A DNA stretch of 64,000 nucleotides from Prochilodus magdalenae (Eukaryota > Chordata > Actinopteri > Characiformes > Prochilodontidae), in assembly GCA_024036415.1 (NCBI GenBank), contig JAMWET010000129.1, positions 303,501 through 367,500 of the forward strand, in the 5' to 3' direction. The position numbers and the translations under genes were made by a program. Below the pieces are notes generated by a model. The model was not told where the DNA came from. It saw only the letters and a list, made by a program, of their open reading frames with translations, and made no database searches. Positions 40,291 through 52,800 of this stretch are shown here, one piece after another. Positions within the stretch are counted from its first letter, which is position 1; the number at the start of each line of letters is the position of its first letter.

Positions 40291-42579
40291 AAAGAAAAAA
40301 TGTTCAAATGGTGGTTTAATATGAATACTTCACTCTAATCATGTCTGTGTTCAGTCAAAAAGCCTGGTAACTGCAGAGCTTGTAGTCTAAGCTTAGCAGC
40401 TACTGAAGCTCAGCTAAATGAACCAAATTAAAAAACAATTATGTAGTATACATTTTATGAACATGTTCTGTTAATTATCCTAATAAACTCTCCCGTTTCT
40501 ATCACAGATATGTTGTATGTTAGTCTTTTGTATGCATGTTGCACAGCTTTTTGTGAAACTTGGTGAAGGATAAAGGAAACTCGTTCTGAGCACTTCAAGG
40601 ATGTTAGCGAAATGTTCACTATTGTCATCATATCGTCACCGGTATAATGTTGATTTTGCATTTAAGAATTGAAAACATTGAGTCTTGGTCCAAAATGGTC
40701 CAAAATACATGGTCCAAAAACATGGTCTAAAAATGCCCCACAATGTCCTATCACTATAGTTCTATTTCTCCTGATTCAATAATATAACTTCAGGGCAGGT
40801 ATAAGCGTAAGTGAAGTTCAAATAAAAACTTAAGCCTATCTGTCTTACCTCAGAAAAATAGTAGTTATAACAGGACAGGGCCATGAAATGACCCTAGATA
40901 CTTTAAGAAGCTTAACTATGATGCTTGGCAAGTGAAGGCTACTGGATATTGATGAGCTTCAGGCCATTCAGTTGAAGACCCTTCCCAAGGGAACATGTCT
41001 CACGATGCAAATAAACCTATCCATACAAATGAGCAATTACCTTCACATGTTACTACATTAGTGTGTTACCACCAAGTATTGAGGACCAGTGTTTGTACAC
41101 ACAGAGTGGATGTGGCAAGATGTCTGGGTGAAATAAATGATTTGCCTTGAGTAATAGATTTTTCAGGTTGTCACACCAAATAATGTTAATAAAGAAAGGT
41201 TCTGCAGGATAGCGAAACAACACAGATTTCACACGCACTCATATCTAAAATTTTCTCTTTACAATAACAACTCCCTTCACTGTCGTGACCAACTGGTCTT
41301 TTCAGGAAATGACAGCCCTTTTACAAACAGTTCTTGTGAGAAGACAACCCACATCGCAATAAACACATTTCTGTTGACTGGCTTCTGAAGGCAGGCTCAG
41401 AGGAATTCTAAAAACCATAATGACTGACATATAAAGCATACAAACGAAAGCTATGAGAGCTAAATCATCGGTTAGAGGCAGACCAGTATGAAACGCCAAG
41501 CTGGGCTGTTAGATCTTAGTGAATTCATAGTTGCAAGACATTTGTCATTCACTTCATCAGAATTATGTACACATGGGGATTTATAATCACAATCCTGCAC
41601 ACATTTATGAAGGGTTCAGTTCAGAAGTTACTTTAAAGTTGTTTTTCACATATACTTGAACCATGACTGTGGGCAGTGTGAGAGGTGTATATCTTTTTAG
41701 GCAATTTTTTGTCTACTTTATGTGTATATTTTAAAAGGGCTACTGTTTCGCATTCGACGCACGTTTGGATACCACTTTTTGGAAGAGGAACAAAGCTTCT
41801 GATTCTGGAGTAAGCTTTTTGTGCTGATATAAAAAAAAATATACACTTGTGCTCACTTCTGTAACTATAGTAACCAGTGTACGAAATACCCCCGGTATTC
41901 AGGGGTTCCACATTGGCTGGGTGCTCACAAGACATAACAGCACTGATGCTAGCTTTATGGTTGGTTCAAATATTTTTGATCTGAAATGTTATTTTCTAGT
42001 TTGGTTGGGTGCTCCTCCAAACATTCTTATCCTCTTCTACTTCTACTGGTTTGAGAAATGAGTAAAAATTCTCTCTTTACAATTCCACCAGTTCCTAAGA
42101 AAATTCAGTTATAGGTTATCAGGTTTACAAATATATTTATAGTTATAGTATACATATGTTTTTCAAAGGTATCCTGGTCATAGTTACACTAGCTAGGCTA
42201 TACAGGATGAACCAATTTACTATAGCACAAGTCCTGAGGCAGATCAGCACTGCAAGTTAGTTAAGAATGCTGAAGACAGGAAGATGTAAAAGATGCACGG
42301 CAATAACTAAAGACAGGAGGATATGTGTTCTAGCTAATGCCACCTCTGCCACTCCCTGAAGCTTGAACGCTTTGAAAGAGCATCAGATTAAAGCAGACCT
42401 TCAAAGGAACTGAGACTGAATAAAAAGAGACAGAAGAGAAAGACCTATGAACCAGTCATCTTTCAAATCTGGGCTCAGAGAAATCCTGCTTAATTCTAAG
42501 AATGAATATGAGTTTCATGCTAAAGTATATCCTTTCATCTTCTAAAAGGTACACATACTCTCTCACACACACACAGACA
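40291..42579. other. intergenic, nothing recognised
   Basis: This is AT-rich sequence with no supported feature. Confidence 0.35.
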
Positions 42580-42697
42580 CACACACCTCTTCTATGCCAC
42601 TGGTGCTGGAACAGGGGGTCCCGAAGAAAGCAGGAAACACCCTGGAGGGGTCAACAGCCCATTGCAGGGCACACATACAGACATACACCATCATATA
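42580..42697 (-). repeat. SINE-like repeat, distal piece (interrupted)
   Basis: The blocks ACACCCTGGAGGGGTCAACA and CCCATTGCAGGGCACACATA belong to a widespread fish repeat. Its other end, with a tRNA-like promoter, is at 44834-44940. Two Tc1-type elements now stand between the two pieces, and some middle sequence is missing. The (CA)n runs just before it (42565-42590) belong to the same region. Confidence 0.6.
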
Positions 42698-43233
42698 CAA
42701 GGGTTGGACAATGAAACTGAAACACCTGTCATTTAGTGTGGGAGGTCTCATGGCTAAATTGGACCAGCCTGGTGGCCAGTCTTTATTAATTGCACATTTC
42801 ACCAGTAAGAGCAGAGTGTGAAGGTTCAGTTAGCAGGTAAGAGCACAGTTCTGCTCAAAATATTGCAATGCACACAACATTATGGGTGACATACCAGAGT
42901 TCAAAAGAGGACAAATTGTTGGTGCACGTCTTGCTGGCGCATCTGTGACCAAGACAGCAAGTCTTTGTGATGTATCAAGAGCCACGGTATCCAGGGTAAT
43001 GTCAGCATACCACCAAGAAGGACGAACCTCCACCAGCATCTCAACGTAGTGACCTGGCCACTATTCTGCAAGAAGACAATGGCTTAGAATCCCTCTGACC
43101 ACTGTGCAGGACTTGTATATGTCATTCCCAAGACGAACTGACGCTGTATTGGCCACATGAGGAGGCCCTACACCATACTAATAAATGATTGTGGTCTAAA
43201 ACCAGGTGTTTCAGTTTCATTGTCCAACTCCTG
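42698..43233 (+). mobile_element. internally deleted Tc1-type element, 536 bp
   Basis: The ends are inverted: CAAGGGTTGGACAATGAAAC at the left and the complement CAGGAGTTGGACAATGAAAC at the right. TA flanks both (42696-42697 and 43234-43235). It keeps the first part of a transposase gene but lacks the catalytic domain. It ends only 18 bp before the next element. Confidence 0.85.
42882..43049 (+). pseudogene. Tc1-type transposase N-terminal fragment (HTH only)
   Basis: ATG at 42882 opens 55 codons: MGDIPEFKRGQIVGARLAGA, then SVTKTASLCDVSRATVSRVM, then SAYHQEGR, and an early stop at 43047-43049. This is the first paired-like helix-turn-helix of a Tc1 transposase, which binds the inverted repeat. 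The rest of the protein, including the DDE triad, is deleted. Confidence 0.85.
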
Positions 43234-43251
43234 TATATATACACACATATA

Positions 43252-44833
43252 CAGTGGGGTGCGAAAGTTTGGGCAGCGTTGTTAATTTCCATTAAATATA
43301 TCATATAGGAGACAAACACAGTGATATTTGAAAGTGTGCAATAATTGGTTAAACAAAATTAGGCAGGTGAATAAATTTGGGCACCGTTGTCATTTTATTG
43401 ATTTCAAAACCTTAAGAACTAATTATTGGAACTCAAATTTGGTTTGGTAAGTTCAGTGACCCTTGACCTCCATACACAGGTGACTCCAATTATGAGAAAG
43501 GGTATTTAAGAGGGGGACAATTGTAAGTTTAGTTTCCTCCTCTTTTGCATCTTCGTTCTGAAGAGGTCGCAGCATGGTAGTCTTCAAAACGACTTTCAAA
43601 TGACCTGAAAACACAAGATTGTTTTCCACCTGTCCATGGTTTAGGGGAAGGGATACAGAAACGCTCAGAGATTTCAGCTTTCAGTCTCCACTGTGAGAAA
43701 CATTGTGAGAAAAATGGAAAGATCCACAGGCACAGTTCAAAGTCAAGGGCTCGAAGTGGCAGAGTACAAGAAAAATCTTGAATAAACAGAAGCGAGTGAA
43801 GGATGTTGAAAAACATGTTCAGAGTCACCCCACAGACCAGCACCACCGACCTACCACCTGATCTTGCTGCTGATGGAGTCACTGTGCATCGTTCAACTAT
43901 TCGGCGCACTTTACACAAAGAGATGCTGTATGGGAGAGTGATGCAGAGGAAGCCTTTTCTCTGCCCACATCACAAACAGAGCCACTTGAGGTATGCTAAA
44001 GCACATTTGGACAAGCCAGCTTTATTTTGGAATAAGGTGCTGTGGACTGATGAAACTAAAATAGAGTTATTTGGGCATAACAAGGGCCGTTATGCATGGA
44101 GGAAAAAGAACACAGCACTCCAAGAAAAACACCTGCTACCTACAATAAAATTTGGTGGTGGTTCCATCATGCTGTGGGGCTGTGTGGCCAGTACAGAGAC
44201 TGGGAATCTTGTTAAAGTTGAGGGACGCATGGATTCCAATCAATATCAGCAGATTCTGGAGACCAATGTCCAGGAATCAGTGACAAAGCTGAAGCTGCGC
44301 CGGGGCTGGATCTTCCAACAAGACAACAACCCTAAACACTGCTCAAAATCTACTAATGCATTCATGCAGAGGAACAAGTACAACGTTCTGGAATGGCCAT
44401 CTCAGTCCCCAGATCTGAATATTATTGAAAATCTGTGGTGTCACTTAAAGAGAGCTGTCCATGCCCGGAAACCATCAAATCTGAATGAACTAGAGATGTT
44501 TTGTAAAGAAGAATGGTCTAAAATACCTTCAGCCACAATCCAGACTCTCATTAGAAGCTATAGGAAGCGTTTAGAGGCTGTTATTTCTGCGAAAGGAGGA
44601 TCTACTAAAGGTTTTTTTTTTTTGTGCCCAAATTTATGCACCTGCCTACTTTTGTTTAGACAATTATTGCACACTTTTTGTAATTCATATAAACTTCATT
44701 TCACTTCTCAAATATCACTGTGTTTGTCCACTATATGATATATTATATGGAATTTTTTTCTCCAAACAATCAATGCTTTATAAAGGTAAATCAGGAAAAT
44801 TAACAATGCTGCCCAAACTTTCACACCCCACTG
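43252..44833 (+). mobile_element. Tc1/mariner element, about 1.58 kb
   Basis: The left end CAGTGGGGTGCGAAAGTTTG and right end (complement CAGTGGGGTGTGAAAGTTTG) are flanked by TA at 43250-43251 and 44834-44835. The terminal inverted repeats are over 100 bp, with further inverted blocks (AAACACAGTGATATTTG against CAAATATCACTGTGTTT). It carries a transposase gene whose C-terminal two thirds is open. It lies inside the older SINE-like repeat. Confidence 0.92.
43803..44738 (+). pseudogene. Tc1-type transposase, intact catalytic part, broken N terminus
   Basis: A 311-codon open frame runs from RVTPQTSTTDL through the second HTH (DGVTVHRSTIRRTL) and the full catalytic core: D in WTDETKIELFG, GGGSIMLWG, D in IFQQDNNPKH, and E in SPDLNIIENLW, giving DD34E spacing. 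The first HTH lies upstream (43660-43720, VSTVRNIVRKM) in a different frame, and stops near 43787 and 43800 separate it. The first Met of this frame is therefore not the true start. The last ~35 residues translate the right inverted repeat, since the family stop after AKGGSTK has been lost in a T run. The copy is very likely inactive. Confidence 0.85.
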
Positions 44834-44940
44834 TACATGCCTAGTTTGACTGCACAGAAAGAACCCTGACACCCCAACAAGGAATTAAACCCAGATCCTT
44901 CTTTCTGCCAGGCGACAGCACTACCCATCATGCCACTGTG
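44834..44940 (-). repeat. SINE-like repeat, tRNA-like end (interrupted)
   Basis: On the - strand this reads CACAGTGGCATGATGGGTAG, CTGTCGCCTGGCAG, then GGGTTTAATTCCTTGTTGGG, which are degenerate A-box and B-box motifs of a tRNA-related SINE. It continues the repeat broken at 42697. Confidence 0.6.
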
Positions 44941-45229
44941 ACACATAGTAACATTTTCCACAACATAAGAAGGTGGGAACTATGTAGAAGTTGGATGAAG
45001 CAGGACAAAGCTCTGCATCCACCTCCTGGGTGTGGTAAAACCTCTTACAGTGTCAAGTCCTATGCCACTCATGTCAGGTGTCATCAGTCTGTCTCCACTT
45101 CAGTAAAGGTAATTATTGAGGATGCACCCATCTGTAGCTACACATCATTTATCAGCCACCTGTAGGTCATTATGTCCAAAGGAACACTGTGTATACATAC
45201 TGGCGCTTTCATTGGAATCCCCTCCCTGC

Positions 45230-45490
45230 CACAGGGTATGAACTTGTGGTTTGTCCCTCCTTGGACCACTGTCAGTAGTTACTCACCCCTACAGTCTGCA
45301 GGAGCACCCAATAATCACTGTTTTTTGAGATGGTCCAACCTAGCCATCAGATCTTTATAAAAATTACTCAGGTCTTCACGTCTGTCCATTTTTCCTGCGT
45401 CCAACACTCTGATTAGAAAAACTGACTGTTCATTTACCGTCTAATATATCCCAGACGTTGACATGCACTGTTGTTACTCCCTTAATAATC
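45230..45490 (-). mobile_element. Tc1-type 5' fragment
   Basis: In reverse orientation it matches the 5' part of a common teleost Tc1 family. A start-like MDRREDLSNFYKDLMARLD frame is followed by a stop, and downstream blocks are TTACCGTCTAATATATCCC and GACATGCACTGTTGTTACTC. The same family appears at 29845-30065 in the same orientation. No intact inverted ends remain. Confidence 0.5.
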
Positions 45491-46379
45491 CTTAGACACC
45501 TTACCCAGATCAGCAAATGATCACAGCCCGTTTGTCTCACTGGCTTTGTTTTTAAATGATGTTTTTTTTCTCTCATAGCATGTATGGTGGAAAGGCATGT
45601 GTAGCATTCCTATCATTTTATTAATTTATTTATTTTCCCATGACAGCAGTGACATTTTACAACCTTACACTTCCGGTTACATAAAGCATAATTATTCCTC
45701 TCCACTGTGAGGAGATTTCAGAAAAGAGCGTGCACCAGTTACCTAGAGACAGGAAATATATAGGAGCGCATCAGATGAAAGCATGTGTTCCAAGACGAGG
45801 AATAAAGGGGGGTGGGGGCGAAAGGGCATGTAATGCTTCATAATTGGTTGTTACTGAAAGTGAATCATCATCTCCTAGATTAGCAACCTTAGGCAGGTTT
45901 CTCAGGTTAGATTACTTTCCCCTTTCTGTCACAAATGTTTACCTCGCCTCCAGTTTGCCCTCAAGCAGCTGGGGTCCTTTAGGTGTGCTTGAATTTGCAC
46001 TTATCCAATGTTCAAATTAGGAGCCAAATGATATGACAGCTCTTTACAGTATTAAGTGGATACTAATAGGGCTGTATTAGTGTTGTACTACAAGTTGTAC
46101 TAGCTTAATTATCACATGCTAACTTTATAAAATTAACTGTATTAGTAATACCTGCCCCCCAACACACACACCCTCACCACCCCAATAATTCATTTGTGTG
46201 ACCACTTGTTACTTTATTATGATGCACAGATCTGGATTTTAGACTAAACTGCTTGTGTTTTGAGTAAATGATCACACCAGCAGCGCCTAACAGAACATGA
46301 TTACAACACTAAAGACTGCTACTGATTTCTAGTTCCACTACCTCACAGGACTGTTTGCACTGCACTTTAACTTAAACCT
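45491..46379. other. intergenic, nothing recognised
   Basis: No exon, RNA gene or definite repeat was recognised. Confidence 0.35.
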
Positions 46380-46678
46380 GTATACTTGAACATCCAGTTT
46401 TGTTTTTATTTTGTTCTTATTTATCTATACTTATTCATCTATACTGAACATCTGTACAAAGCAATTTGGCAATTTGAACATTAAGCTGCTATTTTCCCAC
46501 CTGCACTGTACACTTTATATATCCATACTGTTTAAACCACATACTTATTGATACTGTGCTACTCTTTGCACATGTCCTGTACACGTACTGTACTGTACTG
46601 TACTGTTTGCACACGTTTTGCATTTATTTTTTTTGTCTATTTGTCTTTGCACTACACTATATATATATAGTGTATATA

Positions 46679-46737
<59 letters not shown>

Positions 46738-46859
46738 CACATTCTACAACTGCACTGGAGAAGGAGCCTGACCGTGTTTCGTTATACTGTACAACCCTGT
46801 ATTGGTGTAATGACAATAAAGTTGAATTAAATTGAATTGAATTAAATTGAATTAAATCA
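46380..46859 (+). mobile_element. LINE 3' tail with (TTGAA)-type terminal repeat
   Basis: The stretch ends GTTTCGTTATACTGTACAAC, TAATGACAATAAAGTTGAAT and an AATTGAATTGAATTAAATTG run (46811-46857). This is the typical 3' UTR and terminal microsatellite of a fish LINE. Upstream lies the usual string of TTTGCAC/CTGTAC-rich 3' UTR sequence with a (TACTG)n run near 46578-46600. A (TA)n tract at 46682-46733 is embedded in it. Confidence 0.6.
46682..46733. repeat. (TA)n microsatellite
   Basis: An uninterrupted TA run of about 26 units, preceded by TATATAGTGTATATAGTG imperfect units, makes artefactual Ile/Tyr open frames. Confidence 0.95.
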
Positions 46860-49800
46860 GATATATCAGAACTATGCATTAGGCTTTGGTTCAAATGATT
46901 GCTAACTAGAAACCCCACATGTTCAATGTTCTTATCACGCAACAAAATGAAATTCTGGGGAACACTGCTTGTGAGCATTTTTCAAAAGTAATTTCAAACT
47001 CCTTGTTACAGATGGTTTAAACATGCTAGCAGCGACATTCTGCATCTGTTGTTTTGCTGTATATTGAGTGGTATATCGTTTTTTCAAGTGTTATCACCTG
47101 ATGTAGATGTTTTTGGGTGTAATATACACTTGTAATACTCCCAATAAACAGTGATTAGAAATTGCTTGTCTAAACTTTCTTCATAGATTTTGTAAAATAG
47201 ATCATTTTGACTGTTAATCTACTATTCAAATTGCTTAAATGTGTCTGTCTGAACAAACAGTGTTTTTTATCACTAGTAATAGAAGTTGCACTAGTAATAA
47301 CTTGTTGTAAAGCTAATCTTTGAATTTTTCCTCCCATCAAATACCAACAGACCCATTTTAACAATTTTCAGAAAGCAGACTTTTGGTGCATCCATACAGA
47401 ACAGTCATAAAAATAACTTTTCCTAAATGGTTTGCTGGACATTTTAGGACTTAGAATTTAATTTTAAATCTGAGTTATGGAAAATCAAGATTTCCTCACT
47501 TTTTATGAAGCCAACTAATTTACATATATGCATCTATACAGTCTATAGCAGTTTAGCTCATTTACACTAAGATAGGTTATTACAAGGGTTTCAGCACACA
47601 CTGCTTTTTAAACGTCATACAATACAGGGCAATGTAATCTAAATCAATTTTAAAGACAAATTAGCAAAAACTGTTTAAAAAGATGCAGTCACAAAAATAT
47701 AATTTTTTGTAACATTTTATGTAACATTATTGAGAGTAAAATGTATCACAGTCAGTTTATTTCTCAATACAATCCTATTTTCAGGGCATGAACATGCTAA
47801 ACACTGTGTTAAAGGCACACACTGTGTGTTAGAGCAAAATTAGAAACTATTACAGTTTCATGACCATGAATGTGTAGCCCACTAGAAATGTTCAGGAAAA
47901 TAATCCAGCTTTGATTCATAGGGATATGCACATTCAAGACTTTTCCTGGCTTTCAGCTCTCTAATTTCAAGGTCAATGGGAAAAGGTCCAGAAAAACTGC
48001 AGGTGATATTGACAAGCTGAATACCGTTTGCAACAGTTGTTTGTGTATTGGATCTGACAAGGAGAAGCCCTTAGACATTTCCCCTGAGAATGCACCAATA
48101 GGTCTAGCTGGGAAAGAGACAGTAGTGTTATAGCCACAATACACCATTCCAGAACTGTCAGAGCTGGTGCACCAAAAAAAACAAAACAAACAAACCTGGA
48201 AACGCCACCCACAATGCTCATCCTCTTATTAATATTCTGACCAGCTGTATTTCTTCACATCATGAAAGATAACTGCCACCTGTGCAGTATTTCAGTATGA
48301 ACATGATCATGTTTTCCAGAGGTAATAATGCTGTACCCAGTGAGGCTGCACTGACAGCTATGTTGCTTTATTGCTTCTACATAAAATCTATCATCGCTGT
48401 CCAAAGAAAAACAGATACCTCCAAAATGGCAACTTTACAGGAGAGGCCTAAAACCTAATTTAATCTGAATGGAAGTCAATGGAACCAAATGTCCTTCCAA
48501 GCAGTTTTGTGCCATTTCTATTGGTCCATTCTTCATGAATTCTCCACACAGTGCTCATGTGATCAAATGAGGCATAAAAGCAAAAATTCACAAAAATGGA
48601 AATACATGTTTTTCTTTAGACAGTGACGATATAATATAAAGTACATATGTAATGTCATTTACAAGAATATTCTTTCTGCTCTGTATTAAAGCTCAATTGG
48701 CAACAGTCCATTAGGTTTAAAGGGACCATAGGATGGATTTATTCAGTATTTTAAATTGTTCTCTGGAGTCCAAAATTTAGCTTCTTTTGCTTAGGAGTGT
48801 AGCTGCTAGGCTAACATTGCTAATAAACACTGACAGTCAGTAGTCACACTAACCGTTTCCATTAATACATGCTCAATACTCTTAACTGTCAAACTGTCAA
48901 AAAAATAGCATTTCCTATGAACTGTAAAAACAGACAAATAAAAAAAATGCAACACCTAATTTTTGTAGGAGCACCAAACATGCCTTGGCTGATCGACTGC
49001 ATTTGGAGTAAGTAGTAAATCATGTAAAAAAAAATTTCACCAAAGTGAATATCTTTCATGACATAAATACAAATTCACCTTGGAACACAATGCTTGTTTT
49101 TCCAGGACACTGAGTCTTCTCTGTGATTACTGTAGTAAGAAGATTCACTCTCAAACAATTGCACACACCAGCACAATATGCTTGCATGAAGGCTTAGCAG
49201 AGCCACATGTAGACAGCAATCTGTCACACTGAGTGGGCCTTTTAACCATCCACAGGCTGACAAATACTCACATCAGCCAGTGCAGATGTCTCAAGCATAC
49301 ATCAAAACCTTGCATAATCTAAGGTCCCTTCGGGACACAAGCTGTATTCCATATGCAGCTGTAATCCGTTTGGTTCGGTCTGGGCTGAAACTGAAGTCTG
49401 GCAAAATAAAATGCTGTTTGGCAAATTGAGTCTTTCTGAGGACTCCTCACTGTGATATAATACACAAATGATCAAATATATGTATTTATTGCATTCATTG
49501 ATTTAAACTTGGGAACACCTGATCTGTTGGCATAGAAACAAAGAATCTAAATCCAATCTGGTCTATATCATGAAACAGAGAACCTTTCCAGGAATGAAAA
49601 AAGCCCTATTTCTCAGCGAAATTGATAGGCGATCATCCACACAGTTCTCAGAAGAGCAGGAATTCTGGTCTGAGAGAACAACCAGCAAATCTTCAGACCT
49701 AAGCTAATGTAAATAAGTCAAGGCGTCTGAGAAAGCTTCCTCTGATTACATTTACTGAGCACACTGTTCATGAACAGTAATACAAAATATGCTTCAGCTT

Positions 49801-52800
49801 TGCATGCTCATAATACCATACCACACAGCAACACAATGTGAAAGTCAAGAGCAAATGGCCCTTTTTCAAGGACATGGCATTAACGCTGCTGCCACACCAA
49901 AGAACCCGGCAGCTATGGATGAAAGGTTATGGCCAAATGTAACAGGAAAGGTTTATGAGGCCTGATGGAAAAAACTTCCATGTAAACCAATTGTACTGTG
50001 CGTATAAAATTAGGGTCGGAAACAACATAATATTTTAACATCTTTTTGTGATAAGAGCTATTAATATTATTTTATATTTTACTTTTTTATTTTTTTGTAA
50101 CACATTATATTAAAATTTACAAAATTCTTAAAAAACTAAAAATGTCATTAATAATTTAAGTGGCAAAATATATAAAGGGCAACTAATTACTTAACATGTA
50201 ATAGAAACAACATCACGGTTAAACACTTATTTTATAGAAGTCACAGTGCAGGTCCTACCATGGGCTGGCTGTTGTTTGAACAGCAGTAAGAAGTTAATGG
50301 CGGCTCAGAGCAGAAACAGGAACACTCGGCTTAAAAAAACTTTTTGAAGCATATTGAATGATACATTTGAGTGATACATTTAGAAGCAAGTTCTTCAAAG
50401 TTGTAGGTAAAGGATAGAAGTGTGTTGTTTGAGACACAGCATTAATTGTCCTGTTCAGTTTTTACTTGGTCTTTATCCACCTGCAGGGTTGTAGCTGTAG
50501 TACAAGTGAGCAGGCCAACAATATTACAGCCCAGACGGTGTTAATGCTTGCCATCCAAGCAGAGGGTCTTCTTAATGATGTAACTGAATACTACGTATTG
50601 ATCGCTGTAACACACAAAGCATGAAATTGTTAAAGGCAGATTTTCAGATATTATAGATCCCTATGCAAAACAGAGGCACAGGGACTAAAAGAGGTGCTAA
50701 TTACTGTCTACTGACAATTAAAGTTGGGGAGAATGGCCAGTTTAACCTGCTAAGAATTGCCATGGAAAAGAAGTGCAACTTCCCAAGTAACACTTGGTTA
50801 GCACATTAAGCAATGTAAAAGGCTCATCTGTCATCAGGTTGTAATAATGGCTTAGTGAAAATAATGACTAAATAAAAAAAACAATAACTAAAATAAATAA
50901 ATAAATAAATAGAAAGCATTTTAAAAATTGTTGTTAGTCACTGAGAAAAGAGTAGATTAAGAGTTATAGATTCAAAATTATTTGAACCGAATCTCAGAAA
51001 TGAGACAAAATATGCAACTATTTTGAATTTTTGTGCTTTAAAACACTCACCTGTGTACAAATGTTTAGGTGCCCTGGTTAAATAACATGTTTTGGAGATG
51101 AAAAAAGGACACATCCTATCCAGAGAATGCACTTACTGAATGTAAAAAATAAACATAAAATGTGGCCTGTGGAGGAAAAATGTGGTAACACTTCCTATGC
51201 CTATGTATTCATCATGCTTTATAAAGAAAGTTGGTAACCGCTAAACATACCAGAACCCTGTTGTGGTGCATTACCATATTTAGTGTTGTGTAGCTTTTAT
51301 GAATGAATGCACTGTATTTAGTGTATATCATTATCATGTTATGATACCAAGTGCCATGCACATGTTTTATCTAAATATTGTATATGTAATGTGGAATATC
51401 TTACATTAAAAAAGAAACTATGCATTAGTGTTATATATGAACAAATATCAGTTATCCTTTTCATATATAATTTTCTCAAGAGAGGATACATAACATATTT
51501 TCACTTATATAATAAACAAAGCAAGTCAACTGACCAGGAGTGAGCTGACTACAAGAATGAGTTGCCCTTGAGTTCCATGCATTTAGAAACCGTGTGCACT
51601 GTGCATTACTTGTTTAACATCAGTGAGCACACTGAGGTCTTTTAGGAATTGTATGATTTTGAACTTGTAGTGTAACCTCTTAACCAAGTACAGTGCAATA
51701 AAACCTGTGACGTTTCTGGCACAACAGCAAGTGCACACAGCAACAAGTAGCAGTTCAGGCACCACACACTCAAAAGTGTCTCTGTGTTGCACTTTTAACT
51801 GTCTGCAAAAAGCAAAAGCAGGCAAAGACGCGTTGATGCATCATGAGTATAAAGAAACAACAGTTTAAAACACTGTTCAAAACAACAGCAGCCATGTTAG
51901 CACCAAACTTTTCCGAGGCATTGAATAGTGTACGATCAGTATGTACTATCAGCCTTGGTACATGCAGAAGGTGGTTTTGGATTTTCTTAAAACATTATTT
52001 TTTGCATACTGTACCCACTCTCAGTCTGAAACAATTTGTTCGAGCTCCTGGGTCATTAAGCTCTGATTTCTGATGAGCCCAGTGTGCTCTGATTGCTTTG
52101 CTCACTTACTCTGTTCTCTGAAAAATGGAAATAGATTTCCTTTAAAGGAACGGTTTGCATTACCACAGATGCAGTCAGTCAGCCAAGACTTTTTACTTCT
52201 TTAGTTTAGAGCTGGAGCTACGATGATAGCTTTAGGGTCACTAAATTAGCCTAAATTGTTTCTGTCACAAGGGAATCACTAAACGCATCACCAAACGTTT
52301 TGTCGACCCGCTTAACCTGCATCCATATATTTAGATTGTGCAGACTTGTCGATATAGTTTAGGAGACAGTATGATTTAAAAAAAAAAAAATGGTGTGACT
52401 AAACTTTGTGTGCACCCTCTTTAGACCAGAGTCTTATGTTCACAAACCATCCCATGAGTAGGAGTGCTGATTAAGAATCAGTACAAGGACATTTAACTGT
52501 GGAGGAATTTGATCTTAGATCAATTCTATTTCATGAGTAGTAGACTTGGTGCTGTCTGAAACAGCAATCCATTTCACAGACGTTTTGTTCATTTTTGTAG
52601 TTGACATTAAGCTACACTTTAAGTCACATGAGCAGGTCTGTGAAGTCTTAATGAAGACCTTAATGTGATTTGAGTGGGCTAAGAAAAATTGGGTATGTAT
52701 TTTTATAGAAACAATATGAGCTATTTGTGGGACTATTGAGTGTGACTTGGCAAATCACCTACACAAGGGGTAAGTGGGAAAATGGGAAAAAATATGTCCT

